Origin: Knufia peltigerae
Lineage: Eukaryota; Ascomycota; Eurotiomycetes; Chaetothyriales; Trichomeriaceae
NCBI GenBank assembly: GCA_030247855.1
Contig: JAPDRN010000061.1
Span: 1-64,000 of the forward strand
Direction: 5' to 3'
DNA length: 64,000 nucleotides
Part shown: positions 44,001 through 57,281 of the stretch, piece after piece
Position numbering within the stretch: the first letter of the stretch is position 1
How the letters are laid out: every line of letters starts with the position of its first letter
Position numbers and translations under genes: made by a program
The notes under the pieces: generated by a model
Database searches by the model: none
What the model saw: only the letters and a program-made list of their open reading frames with translations
What the model was told of the DNA's origin: nothing

Positions 44001-44927
44001 TGTGGGGAAGGAAGCTACCAGACTCAGGAATGGTTGTTGAGAAAGAAATTCACCCCATTACGCGGCCCATCAAATGGTAAAGCGTCCTATATGTATCAAG
44101 GGTCGTCTGGCTGGCTTTGATGCGTCTGCTAATGGCCCTTACATTCATCAGGGCAGCTCCCCAGCCACGCAGCCACAGCATAGCTTGAACGTACGGATAT
44201 GCATCTTGTCAAAAGTGACAATGCTGGCATCCTTGTCTGGACTCCGAGGGCCGCCCAAGTCAAGGACCCTGACTGAGATCGAACTCTGCTTGAACAGAAT
44301 AGGCATCGAGGCTTGAGTAGACACTCAGACAGACCCCCTACGTAAAACCCAACAAGGCTCTGCATATCAAACTAGTCCAAATTCAGTAATCCCTGTATAC
44401 CTCGTATATACGGATACCTATGGAGGATCGACGTACCTTGATTACCCCAGGAGCCCTTCAGCAACGGACGCAGATGCAGAGTGGATAACGTCAAAAGTCA
44501 CCAGGCGTGCTTTCTCTTACATAGAAGCATCACCAGTCCTTGAACAAGGCCTACCAACCCACAGGACTGGTACAGCTCTCTCGATGGTAAATAGTTAATC
44601 TCACGAGGCCGCACATCATGTTCCCGTTTCGGTAGCCATACGAGAGCATCGATGTGAAGGGGGGCGAAAGAGAAGCGTTCCACTCGGTGCTCACACCAAC
44701 CGTTAGAAAAGAGGTTGACTTCTGCATCACCATTTTAAACCGGGAGTGGAAAGACCAGATCGTAAAACCCAAAATGTTCTCGCTGTGCAGACACACTGAT
44801 TACTAGCGTTGGAAGGCAAGGCAATTCATGAGTGTGACTTTTTGCCTCAAAGAAACCAAATATCTTTTATACATGCCCCTGTCCGCATCCGCCGCGCTAA
44901 GATCCAGCCAAACCCAACTGAAGAGCA
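44001..44927. other. intergenic, no recognisable gene
   Basis: Upstream of the esterase remnant and downstream of the pyruvate dehydrogenase E2 gene. Only short unrelated frames. Confidence 0.4.
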
Positions 44928-46615
44928 CTACAACATCATCTCCAAAGGATTCTCTACTGCCTTCTTCAATTCCCGGATCCATTCGCCACCAACAGCGCCA
45001 TCGACGACCTTGTGGTCGAAGCTGGCGGTGACGATGATCTGGTCATCCCATTCGGTGATCGTGCCCTCTTCGGTTTCGAAAGGAACTGGCACTTTACGGG
45101 TGGTGCCGACTGCAAGGATACCAGCCTGTGGAGGGTTGATGACGGCAGTGAATCTTTCGATGGCAGGATTCATGCCCATGTTGCTGATTGTAAATGTACC
45201 GCCTTGATATTCTTCAGGCTTGAGTTTACCGTCTCGTGCTCGCTTTCCGAGATCCTTGACTTGTGCTGAAATTGATTGGAGACCAATGCTGTCGGCATTC
45301 TTGACGATCGGAGTCATGAGTCCAACAGGAGTAGCGACAGCCACACTGACATCGACAACGTTGTGTTGGCGGATCACTGTTTGTCCATCGATTTCTCGCC
45401 AACTTGAGTTCACAGCGGGAACTTTCTTGCAAGCAACCGCACAGGCCTTGATCAGGAAGTCGTTGACGGACAGCTTGTATTTGCCATCCGAGGCAGCATT
45501 GAGCGCTTCCCTTAGCTTAAGCAATTTCGACACCGAGAGTGTGGTTGAGACGAAATAGTGAGGGTTTTGGTTCATGGAGTCCTTAAGCCTGGCAGCAATA
45601 GTCTTGCGCATTGAGCTGGCTGGAATATCCTCGTAGGTAGGGCCTGCAGCTGCTCCAGCGGCGGGTGCTCCTGCTCCTGCCGATGGTTTGAACTTCTCGA
45701 TATCTGCAACAGTGACTCGGCCTGCAGGACCAGTGCCCTTGACGGATTTGATGGCGACGCCCTTTTCAAGAGCCAGCTTTCTGACAGCTGGGCTCACAGT
45801 TGGCTCTCTGTCCAGGACGCTCTGAAGACGCTCGCCACTTGTATCAGCTTCCACAGCTTCAGGTGCAGGCTCTTGGGATTCTTTTGCTCCACCGGCTGGG
45901 GCGGTCGCTGAGGCGGAGTCTGGCGATTCTGTGGCTTCGGAGGCCTCCTCCTTTGGCTGCTCCTTCGGAGGAGCCTTCTCGCCGCCGGCATCGTCAAGGG
46001 TAAAGGAGTCGAAGGCGGAGACGTCTTCGCCTTCTTCGACCATAACAGCAATTGGCTAGAGCTCTGTCAGCATATTCATCACTCAACATAGGCTCTGGGA
46101 TAAGTTACATTTCCGACCGCAACATCCTTCTCTCCAGACTCCTTCAGAATTTTCGCCAGGACACCTTCCTCTTGGAATTCAAAGTCCATCTGAGCTTTGT
46201 CTGTTTCGATCTCGACCAAGACATCACCGGGGGCCAAAGTGTCGCCAACATTCTTCTGCCAGGCACCGATGTTGCCTGCCGTCATCGTAGGTGAGAGAGC
46301 AGGCATAGTGATCACTGTATGGGGAGGGAAGGCTGGAGGTAACAATGTCAGCGCTCGTAATACAATTGCTTAGACTCGGGTTGAGATGGCTGCGCACATT
46401 TTGAGGCATAGTAGCGGCCGAGGACTGAGAGACAAGGAAACGGCTGGATTCTAGAGAAAGATGGTCAGTTTCTCTCGCTAGGATTCGTCTGAAGGCTGAA
46501 TATACCCTGTGGTGTTCTGCAGTCTTTGTAAAGCACTGCGGCTGATTCGGGCGTTGGGAGAAGTCTGCAGGAGAAGCCTCGACCCCGAACGAGCCAGGAG
46601 TGTTGAGGTTGCCAT
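44928..46615 (-). CDS. pyruvate dehydrogenase complex E2, dihydrolipoamide acetyltransferase
   Basis: Mitochondrial core subunit that transfers the acetyl group from lipoyl to CoA. Four exons (46506-46615, 46398-46450, 46109-46332, 44928-46055) with introns of 55, 65 and 53 nt give 504 aa. The start MATSTLLARSGSRLLLQ is an Arg/Ser/Leu presequence. Across the next splices comes RYYASKSFPPHTVITMPALS, then the lipoyl domain with lysine in ETDKAQMDFEF (about residue 100). An Ala/Pro/Glu-rich linker, the E1/E3-binding domain (VSPAVRKLALEKGV, about 215) and the catalytic domain ending with FDHKVVDGAVGG (His about 477) follow. Domain order and length are complete. It is divergent from SEC7 across 539 bp. 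Confidence 0.96.
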
Positions 46616-47154
46616 GGTAAAAGCCAGCAGCTGCGCAAATGCTATCGCAAACCGCTATGCAACCGGGCAAGGCAAAGGAATGACAGAGGAAGAGAAGAGA
46701 AAACCCCAACGGCGAGTTTTGTAGGGAGAACAGAACTGTTGGCAGCTTCTCAAGAAAATAACTTGTCGGGCGCCGGAGGAGAAGCTCTGTCGGCGTTGGG
46801 AATTGTAGCCCGGAGCCTCGCCCGCCCATAGGCCCAATAATCAAGGCTGGCGGAGTTCGATGGAACCCCCCTGCAAAGGTGATGCGTGGGACTGCGCTTA
46901 GTGGTGTCCTCTACTCAACCGTACTTTTCGCGCCTCGCGTCTCTGAACTTGGACCCAGCAACTTTATGCTCCTCCGCGGCATGCGCTTAGGGGAATAAGA
47001 ATAAGACATCTGTACACTGTACTCGGTTCGGCTCCCTGACAAAATAATTTGGCAGCCTTGACGACTGCGATGTGCCCGATGTATTTGACATTCCTACGAC
47101 CATCCTAATCCCTCTCTTGACTCCGACCCGAGTCTTTTCTCACTTGCCGGCCAG
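46616..47154. promoter_or_regulatory. divergent promoter of PDH E2 and SEC7
   Basis: 539-bp head-to-head spacer between two housekeeping genes. No coding sequence and no site I can name. Confidence 0.4.
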
Positions 47155-50100
47155 ATGTCTGGCGTAGAAAGTGAGCAGCACCAAACCGAGCCCATTTCAG
47201 ACCACGACGATCCTCAGCACGAGAGTGGCTCGGAGGAAGAGGTGGAGGAGCCCGAGTATGGCTACGCATCAGAAGAACCTCCACAGGTCGCCGTACCTCC
47301 TGCAGTGACAATAACGGTCGAAGACGCCGATGCGGAGGAGGATACCCAAGCCGAGACGTTGCAGGACGATGCGTATGACAATGAATCGCAAAGCGACGGT
47401 ACAACGCCCACCGAATCTCACGTGGATTCTGGTGAACCACGTCACTCACAGGAGGAGGTAGATGCCTCGACTCTTGATACTGCGACCCAGTCCAACGATT
47501 CAGAGATTGCTCGGGAGGTCAGGGAGGACTCCCAGTCACTACCTTCGCAAGATGACAACAACACCAACCAGGCTCAGCACGAGACAGCATCGGAGGTCAG
47601 GCCAACCAGATCAGATTCGAGATCTACGGTGGTCTCCCGCCCACTACCGGTCAGCTCCACAGTCTTCGTCGTCAGTGCACTGGAATCCATCGGAGCCGCG
47701 AAGGAGGTGCGCAGGAACAAGGAATTTACAGAGGCTGTGCAAGCAGCTTTGGCAAACATCAAGAACTCGGAGCAGCCGGTCAACCCAGAGATCATCTTTC
47801 AGCCTCTGCAGATGGCCACAAAATCGTTCAACGTACCCTTGCAGGTCACCGCGCTTGACTGTATCGGCAAGTTGATTAGCTATTCTTACTTTGCTTTCCC
47901 TGCCGTTGCGACAAATCATACTGGTGGTGCCGAGACACCACCGCTCATCGAGAGAGCCATTGAGGCGATTTGCGACTGCTTCGAGAATGAAGCGACCGCC
48001 GCCGAAATTCAGCAGCAGATCATCAAATCCTTGCTCGCAGCCGTTTTGGACGACAAAATAGTGGTGCATGGTGCCGGTCTACTCAAAGCCGTCCGCCAGA
48101 TATACAACATCTTCATTTATTCAAAATCTAGCCAGAATCAGCAAGTCGCACAGGGTTCTCTCCTTCAGATGATCGCAACCGTGTTTGAACGAGTTAGAGT
48201 CAGACTAGATGTGAAAGAAGCGCGTTTTAGGGAGCAAGTTTCAAAATCTGAAGAAGCACTCTCCGGGGATGCCTCATTCGAAAATGCATCACTGAACGGA
48301 CTAAATGGGCACTTGGATACGCCTGATCAAGAGACCCCTCCCCAGCTGTCAGACACGCCCGTTCAGGCGCCTGAAAAGTTGACCCTACAAAGCTTCGAGA
48401 ACACAAAGCACCTTGATGATGCAGTTGTGGCTGATTCAGCTCCTACTACTGTGACGCGAGCTAAAAGAGACCGTAAGAATACTCGGTCTAGCTCGGGGCC
48501 TATTTCGCGAACGAGTCTCCAAGAAGATCGTGAGGAGGCCGAGGAGGACGAAGACGACATCTATATCAAAGATGCGTTTCTCGTTTTTCGATCACTGTGC
48601 AAACTCAGCCAGAAAGCTTTGAGTCACGACCAGCAGCAGGATCTTCGAAGTCAAAATATGCGCTCTAAACTTCTTTCCCTTCATCTTATTTATCATGTTA
48701 TCAACAACTATACGACGGTATTTACCTCGTCTTTCTCGATTATCAAAAGCGGCAATAATGATGAAAATACTCCATTTCTACAAGTAACCAAGCCACATTT
48801 ATGTCTCAGTCTTTCACGAAATGCCTCCAGTTCGGTCTCCCGGGTTTACGAAGTCTGCTGCGAGATTTTCTGGCTTTCTCTTAAGCACATGCGCGTTTTA
48901 CTCAAGAAAGAGCTTGAAGTGTTTTTGAAAGAGATTTATCTAGCAGTTCTGGAAAGGCGTAGTGCGCCTCAATTTCAGAAGCAGATGTTCATGGACGTCT
49001 TGGAGAGATTGTCGGGCGATCCCCGTGCTCTGGTGGAGGTCTACCTCAACTATGACTGCGACCGCACTGCATTGGACAATATGTACCAAGAGATCATTGA
49101 ACATCTGTCAAGGATCTGTAGTACTCCAGTGCTCATCACACCAGTCCAGCAACACCAGTACCAGGAGCAACAAGGGAAGTCTGCTGCGAACTCAGAGTGG
49201 CATTCGAAGGGGTCCTTACTCCCTAATTTGACTACATCTGCCCTTAGTCACCCGCCACCAATTCCGCCGCCGATACCAGTGGAATATGTTCTGAAGCAGC
49301 AATCACTCCGCTGTCTCACCGAAATATTAACCTCACTTGACAATTGGTCAAGTCAAGACCAGTCGGACCGCTCCAATGGATCCCGCTATCCAGCTTCGAG
49401 GGGTTCATTTGAAGATTCGAGAGAGTCGCTTGACTACGGAGAGAAGCCTCCACCATCGCCACGTGTACCAGGACTTGCTCCTGCTTCTGGTGTCTCAACA
49501 CCGGTAGCCGAAGATGACCCCAATGAGATTGAAAAGGTCAGACAACGGAAAACAGCTTTGAACGAGGCTATAAGACAATTCAACTTCAAACCTAAACGAG
49601 GCATCAAGGCCCTCATATCCGACGGTTTTATTCGAAGCAACAATCCACAGGATATTGCGAAATTCCTTTATGCCAATGATAGGCTCGACAAAGCCATGTT
49701 GGGAGAATTTTTAGGCGAGGGCGATGAATCGAACGTTGCGATCATGCATGCATTTGTTGATCTTATGGACTTTTATAAAAGAAGATTTGTGGATGCTCTC
49801 AGGCAATTCCTGCAAAGCTTCCGACTTCCTGGAGAAGCTCAAAAGATCGATCGTTTCATGCTGAAATTTGCGGAACGTTATCTCAGCGGCAATCCTAATG
49901 CTTTTGCGAATGCAGACACAGCCTACGTGCTGGGGTATTCTGTAATCATGCTAAATGTCGATCAGCACAGTACCAAGATGAAAGGACAAAGAATGACCGT
50001 GGAAGACTTTATCAAGAACAACCGTGGTATCAACGATGGACAAGATTTGCCACCAGACTACCTGACTACCATCTACGAGGAAATCGCCAGCAACGAGATT

Positions 50101-53100
50101 GTCCTAGCGTCCGAAAGGGAACATGCCGCAGAATTAGGGATCACGGCTGCTACTCCAGCAACTGGTCTTGCGTCAAGAGCCGGGCAGGTCTTTGCAAACG
50201 TCGGAAGGGATCTACAGAAGGAGAAATATGCTCAAGCTTCGGAAGAAATGGCCAACAAGACGGAGCAGTTGTATCGAAGCCTCATTCGAGCTCAGAAGCG
50301 ATCCGCTGTTCGTGAAGCTTTGTCCCGATTCATTCCAGCGACATCAATCAAGCATGTCGGGCCCATGTTCAATGTGACCTGGATGTCTTTTCTATCAGCA
50401 TTTTCGAGTCAGATGCAAGATGCACAGAATCTTGATCTTATCAAACAGTGCCTCTATGGATTGAGACTAGCCATCAGAATATCTTGCCGATTTGATCTCG
50501 AAACCCCAAGGGTTGCCTTCGTTACGGCTTTGGCCAAGTTCACCAACTTGAGCAACTTGAAGGAGATGATGGCCAAGAATCTGGAAGCTTTGAAAGTCCT
50601 TATCGAGGTTGCCTTGTCGGAAGGCGATGTGCTGAAATCTTCATGGCGGGAGGTTCTCATGTGCATCAGCCAGCTTGACAGGCTTCAACTATTGTCTACT
50701 GGTATTGACGAAGGTGTTGTTCCCGATGTCACGCGGGCCAATATTCCCACACCTACAAACGCCAGAGACAACAATCGCAGCCGACGGTCTATGCAACCGG
50801 CCAGACGTCCAAGACCCAGATCAGCGCACAGCTTCCGTCCGGAAGTTGCAGACGAGACTATGTCTACTGACATGATCCGCGGAGTGGATAGAATATTTAC
50901 CAACACCGCCAAGCTGTCCTCTGAAGCCATTATCGATTTCGTCAGGGCTCTAAGCGATGTTAGCTGGCAAGAGATTCAGTCTTCGGGAAATAGTGATTCT
51001 CCTAGGACCTACAGCTTACAAAAGCTGGTGGAGATCAGCTACTATAACATGACCAGAGTCAGGATAGAGTGGACACGGATATGGGAGGTCCTGGGTGAGC
51101 ATTTCAATCAAGTCGGCTGTCACAATAACACCGCCGTCGTCTTCTTTGCACTTGATTCTCTTCGACAACTCTCGATGAGATTCTTGGAAATCGAGGAATT
51201 GCCCGGATTCAAGTTTCAAAAAGACTTTCTCAAACCTTTCCAGCATGTCATGGCAAATAGCACAGTCGTCACCGTCAAAGACATGGTGTTGAGATGCCTC
51301 ATACAGATGATACAGGCTCGAGGGGATAACATCAGGTCTGGCTGGAAGACAATGTTTGGCGTATTCTCTGTTGCGGCCCGAGAGCAGTATGAGGCCATTG
51401 TCAACATTGCTTTCGACTACACTACGCAGATCTATAACACTCGGTTTGGCGTTGTGATCTCGCAAGGCTCGTTCCCGGACCTGATTGTCTGTCTAACCGA
51501 GTTTTCCAAGAATCTGAAATTCCAGAAGAAATCTCTTCAGGCCATCGAACTGTTGAAATCTACAGTGCCCAAGATGCTCAAGACTCCCGAGTGTCCGCTG
51601 TCTCGACGCCACGGAGGATCATCCCAGTCTGATGCTTCAGGTATTGTCGCTGGGGTAAAGCAACCGACATCACAAACGGAGGAAGAGCAATTCTGGTATC
51701 CGGTACTTATCGCCTACCAAGACGTCTTGATGACAGGGGAAGATCTGGAAGTCCGATCAAGAGCTCTGAATTACCTGTTCGAGACGTTGATAAGATACGG
51801 TGGAGATTTTCCAATCGAATTCTGGGATACTCTGTGGCGCCAAGTACTGTATCCGATCTTTGTTGTCTTGCAGTCTAAGTCGGAGATGTCTAAGGCTCCC
51901 AACCACGAGGAGCTGTCTGTTTGGCTGTCTACCACCATGATTCAAGCCCTGCGAAACATGATCACCCTTTTTACGCACTACTTCGACTCATTAGAGCACA
52001 TGTTGGACCGCTTTTTGGACCTCTTGACATTGTGCATTTGTCAAGAAAACGATACCATTGCCCGGATTGGCAGCAACTGCCTTCAGCAACTCATTCTGCA
52101 GAACGTCACAAAGTTCAGACCCGAACACTGGGCTAGGATTGTGACAGCGTTTGTTGAGCTCTTCAACCGGACAACGGCTTATGAACTCTTCTCCGCTGCT
52201 GCCACAATGTCCGATGCTCGACCAACACCATCTGCTGATAGTGGTGATGGACTGAGTATTTCAGGAAGCTCAATCGTCGAAACTCCTACAGAAAATGGAA
52301 CACAAGCACAGCTTCCACTCGCCAGTCCACCTGCGGATGGTCAGAAGGAACCGGTGGTGTCGCCTCCCGAGATATCACAGCAAGGTGCACAAGAGCTAGA
52401 AGATTATCGACCTCATTCAGATATGCAAGCTCCTGCCCCAGTAGTGACGGCAGCACGTCGTCGCTTTTTCAACAAGATTATCACGAACTGTGTTCTCCAG
52501 TTGCTCATGATTGAGACGGTTGCCGAACTCTTTTCCAATGACTCGGTGTACGCTCAAATACCCTCACCGGAACTACTAAGACTCATGACGCTGCTCAAGA
52601 AATCATATCAATTCGCGAAGAAGTTCAACGGCGACAAGGATCTGAGGATGGCTTTATGGCGACAAGGATTCATGAGACAGCCGCCCAATTTATTGAAACA
52701 AGAATCTGGATCCGCCAACACCTACGTCAGTATCTTGCTGAGGATGTACCATGACGAAGGCGAGGAGAGGAGGTCAAGCAGAGATCAGACTGAAGGGGCA
52801 TTGATCCCGTAAGTGTTTTTTTTTGTGTTGGTATATGAAACTAAGGACTAACAATTTACTACCAGGCTATGTGCGGACATCATCCGCTCCTTTATCCTGC
52901 TCGACGAAGAAACTCAGCAACGAAACATTGTGGCCTGGAGACCTGTCGTCATTGACGTCCTAGAAGGATACACGAATTTCCCCAGGGACAGCTTCCAGAA
53001 ACATCTCGAAACATTCTACCCTCTTTCTGTTGGGTTGCTGGAGAAGGAAATCAACACCGACCTTCGTTCTGCCCTGTGGGGTATCTTCCGTCGAGTCGGC

Positions 53101-53277
53101 GAGATACAGTTCGGCATGCCAGAGTTTATCATGGCCACCAGTCGAGGTCGAGATGGGAGCGTGAGTTCGATGAGGAATGGAAGCGTCGGTCCTACCCCCA
53201 CGAGTCCAGGCCCTTCGTCGTCGTCGTTGAGTTATGGACGGAGAGGAAGTAGAGCAAGTCGTACTGGAGCGGTGTGA
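47155..53277 (+). CDS. SEC7: Sec7-family guanine nucleotide exchange factor for ARF (BIG type)
   Basis: Large trans-Golgi ARF exchange factor needed for vesicle budding. Two exons (47155-52808, 52866-53277) joined across a 57-nt intron give about 2021 aa, the size of Sec7/BIG proteins. The first 150 residues are acidic and Ser-rich; DCB domain about 160-340; HUS region about 550-700; Sec7 domain about 793-980. The catalytic glutamate finger is RLPGEAQKIDRF (Glu near 894), followed by YVLGYSVIMLNVDQHSTKM. Long helical HDS regions follow, with a Ser/Pro-rich disordered insert near 1690-1760, and the C-terminus after the intron is conserved (WRPVVIDVLEGY) before a Ser-rich tail. A second low-complexity acidic patch (EEAEEDEDD) sits near 465. 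Complete and intact. Confidence 0.96.
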
Positions 53278-54043
53278 AGAGAGAGAGATCTTTTGTATGA
53301 ATTATTTTTCAAACTACAATATGTAGGTAGAGAAGATCTGATCATGCCGTGTGAGATAGATGTTCGACTCTTGGAGGACAGTGACACGTTACTCTAGTAG
53401 TAAGTAATACGACAGAAAACAAGGTTCTCACGCTACCTATTTCGGGCAATTTGAATGGCGCGTTTTAACGTAGGTACCAATAGACTAATCACTATGCTTG
53501 AGCCCTGAAAACAAAAAACATTCACTTCAATAACTAAGGTATTTTCCCTCTTAGAAATTTCGGCGAAACTTCGAGGGTCATTATCAATTGACTACGTGAG
53601 AGCGTGCGGTGTGAGAGTGCCTCTTCTCCTTTGGAAAAGAGAGCAGCCATTGGGCAGAAGATGAATTGCGCGCGCAGCGAGTGCACAATGAAGTTCTAGT
53701 CTCTCTATCGAGTTTCGGGCAGCAAGGGCGACTAAGCGGCGCAATGCTATTAGCACAGGAGGGTTACGAGTGAACGAGGACGTCGACGGAGGCCATGAGA
53801 AGCGCTGCGAGCGTCGCAGCGCAATCCTTGAAAAGGCCTCTCTCTCTACATGAGCAAGGAGGAGTACCTCTGAGATCGAGGCTTTTGTTGTCGAGTTACA
53901 GATCCTGGCACGCCCGGAGTGCACCTGGTGCTTCCCCGTCTACTCCCAGGAATTCATGGAACTAGTTACATTCTTGAGATCCCTAACATTCAAATACGTT
54001 GGCTCCCCCGACATTCGCCCAAGCAACCAGACTGTCTTGTTTT
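53278..54043. other. 3' flanks of SEC7 and the permease gene
   Basis: Convergent spacer of 766 bp with no recognisable gene; a minus-strand frame at 53592-53924 resembles nothing known to me. Confidence 0.4.
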
Positions 54044-56067
54044 TCAACCTGGTTGTGCATCGTGATGACTAACAACCAGGTCTTCCTTGGTTTCAGCTTG
54101 TCTCGATCTTTCCTCCGATCTGGTCCCGAGTCCAACTGCCTGGAGACGTTGGCTGACCGCGTCGCTGCGCTCGAGGGTAAGATGTCGAATATCCACGGCC
54201 ACCGCATCTCCAAACCTTGCTGCAATTTCCTCGAGTGACAGACCGTTGGTCTCCGGGAGACGCCGGACGAATGGTACGCATGCGGCGGGGACCAGGATGA
54301 AGACGAGGTAATACCTGATACTTGGTTAGCGATTCCGGGGAATGTGGCTTGGCTGTCTTTTGGAGAGAGTTTTTTGGGGGGGGGGGTTTGGCGACGTACT
54401 TCCATCCGATATTGGCAGAAGCCGTAGGATACACCTGGGTATACACGAGGGCAGTGGCGAAAAGGCCTGCAATGCATATCCCCAGCCCTTGGGCTCTCAC
54501 TGGGGTCGGGAATATCTCACTGCAGTACACGTAGCCACTGGCGTCTTGCGTGCCCCCGTAAAACATGATGAACAAAAAGAGGAACACCACGGCCGCCGCG
54601 TTTCCTCCTTTGTTCGAGGTTGAAGCATAGGAAGCCACCAAGGCTGTCTCCACGGCCATGACAGAAATGCAGCCCACGAGACCGTAAGTGAGAACCGGGA
54701 CGCGTCCGAGCCGATCGAGGATGAGCGAGTTGACCCAGTTTGAAAGGGCCCCCCAAGCCGAAAATATAGTGTAGAGCAGAAGCGGGAGCCAGCCGTAGAG
54801 TCCGAGGTTGTTATAGAGCAGAATTTGGTAGTTATTGATGACGAGGACACCGCTGGACTGGGAGGCGAATCTACGCCATAGATGGGTAAGTAGAGAGAAC
54901 TCATATGAATACAGCTGTCGAGAAACACACTCAACCAATAGACCCGCTAAAATTCTTCTTCGGTAAGATGGCCGTTTCAGCATATCCCGAGTTCCCAGTA
55001 TCTTGTTGTTCATTTCGAGCTCCAGTTGAACCAGAATCTGGTAAAATTCTCCATTGGCGCCGTGACTTGCGGTATCATCATCCGCTTGATCATGTAAACG
55101 GCGCAGAACATCCAATGTTTGCTGGTCTCGTCCCTGTGAGAGAAGCCACCTTGGAGATTCTGGAAGCCGAAAGGATCCTGCCAGCAGGAGACTCGGAGCG
55201 ACGATCTGAAGGCCAAGGCAGAGGCGCCATCCCACTTCAGGCTCTGCAAAATAGCATCCGAGGCCAGCCAAGGCAGCTGCAGTCTGGTCAGAGATTTATG
55301 TCAATTAGGAACAATACGTGAGAAGGTTGCTGGTATATCTCACATAACCGACCACAATCAAAACACCATGTGATCCTGTTCAATACGTTAGCAGACGCCC
55401 GTGCAAACATCTGGTTTCTGAGCGGAATTGTTACCGGTCATCCGGCCACGCTGTTTGGCGGGGGACAGCTCTGACTGTACTAAAATAGTAAGTATTCTCC
55501 GGATAATCGATATTTATTATACGGGGCCCGGTAGGAAAACGGCATGGACATTTACCATATATGCAGGTATAGTCACCTGCATCATCCCCACACCAATGCC
55601 ACTGACGAATCGGCCCACCAGGATCATTGCAATATGAATCGCACCGCATTGAACAGCACCAGAGATGATGCAGATGACGCATATAAATTGAATCGACTTG
55701 CGCCGACCGAACTTGTTCAGGATATAGTTAACGGCAAGAGCGCCAATGATACCACCCCCGTAAAAAAGGCCATTCGCGGCTATCTCTTTGTCAGCTTTGC
55801 TATGGGGAATTTGTATGACAAAAGGTTTCTAGTACCGCCGATAATGTCGTTTGCTTCTGCAGCATTTGGCCCGGTCAAGGAGAGATTGAAAAAGTCAAAG
55901 AAAGGAGGAAGGCCAAAGACCGATGCAATGATGGATGAACTATAGCCATAGGTAAATGATCCGAGTGAGGCGAACAGAATCACTGTCAAGTTGTATGAGT
56001 TCGCCTTCACTGAACCCAAAACTCGACGGTTCTGGTCGGTTGCGAGCTCAGGGGAAGGCATGGCCAA
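54044..56067 (-). CDS. MFS sugar-porter transporter, lactose/hexose-permease-like
   Basis: Twelve-helix sugar-porter protein of the LAC12-like branch. Seven exons (55836-56067, 55556-55779, 55435-55474, 55344-55375, 54931-55283, 54400-54870, 54044-54314) give 540 aa. Family marks are YGYSSSIIASVFGLPPFFDF, LNKFGRRKSIQFI, GRFVSGIGVGMMQVTIPAYM joined to SELSPAKQRGRM, PESPRWLLSQGRD, FASQSSGVLVINNYQILLY, LDRLGRVPVLTYG, YCSEIFPTPVRAQG and PETNGLSLEEIAARFGD. The 60-nt intron at 54871-54930 is a multiple of three with no stop, so it could be mistaken for coding; removing it restores the family sequence. An 11-base G run lies in the 54315-54399 intron. A hydrophilic tail of about 60 residues follows the last motif. 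Confidence 0.88.
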
Positions 56068-57281
56068 GGTACGGGGATATATTCAAAGAATTTTTTGTTC
56101 AGATCCAAGCACAGGTGGACGAGAGCAACATTCGTCTGGTTTTTATATCTGACAAATTAGAAGTGAATATATGTGTCCGGGGAGATCCTGGGGAAATATG
56201 GGGAGAACATTAATTTCCAGCCCCAATACGAGTTTGGTTCACTGTATAATCAATAGGGAAAGAGGAGCAGGACCGAATGTTGATGTCAAATCCGGAGGAA
56301 TTGTTCTGCTCCAACACCAGCATTTCGGTAGATGATCGAAGTGCCGATCGGAGTCGAGAATAAAGGTCCAACACCGGACAAAATTTACTGGATCCGTTAC
56401 AACACTCCCATGAATCACGCGGTTACGTTCTCGTTGTCACCGTTATCCCGATTAGCCGACTTGATTGGATACAAGTTGGCTTAATTCGAGCGAAATTGAG
56501 ATGGATTGGAGCCACCAACACCGAAACTCAGTTACCATGGCGAAGCGATGGTAACAGGAGCCACGTCGCGCTTATTGTCCTGATAAGAAGCCTGTGGGGT
56601 TTCAATGGTGGTATTTGGCTTAAATCACCCAATATCTGATCGGTTTCGGATTCGGCTTTTTCATTCGGCGCTGATGAACAATGGGGCGATGTTTGATAAC
56701 CCAAAGAAGCGAGTTTTATTGCAAGACAGCATCCCGGCTGGTTTTATATCAGCCGGCTGAAAAGTCGGCGGTCAGGGCCCTACTCCTCTTTCGAACGGCA
56801 ATCCTGGAAATCAAAAATACCGCTCGACGAGCTTCCTCATTGGGCGCAACCTCAGTGGACGTGTCGTTAATAGCATTTGGTAAGATGGACCAATCCCACT
56901 CGGGAAGCGTCACCATACAGCTGGGCTATGAGGCGTTACTTTCCTTCATTGAACATTTCAGCTGCACGGTCTGGACGACGCCCTTGGCGAATTGTGATCC
57001 CGACTCCGACCCCGACCCCGGAACCGATTCCGACGGAACAGTACAAGTCGCTGACGTCTACCGTCGGACGAGTCGATGGAAGTTCTTGTGACATTGACCT
57101 GCTAAGATGAACACTCACGAAACGAATGTGTAGTCGTGTTTGTGTATAAGTACGCTGCAAGCACAAACTGCAGCCGAAGAAGACGAATATAAATCGTCCA
57201 AACCCCTTGCTTGCTCCGGGATCCTGTCTCGATACGTCGACAACTGAAATATCCAGCTCGCTCGCCGAACGACCTCGCACG
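56068..57281. other. divergent region upstream of permease and hydrolase genes
   Basis: 1.2 kb between two divergently transcribed genes. It contains an open plus frame at 56681-57091 that I do not recognise and treat as non-coding. No identifiable control site. Confidence 0.35.

Noticed and set aside
47105..47449. Minus-strand open frame at the start of SEC7
   Set aside because: Antisense shadow of the acidic N-terminal coding sequence.
54374..54387. Run of eleven G as a structural element
   Set aside because: A single homopolymer inside an intron does not form a quadruplex pattern of separated G tracts; it is more likely a simple repeat.
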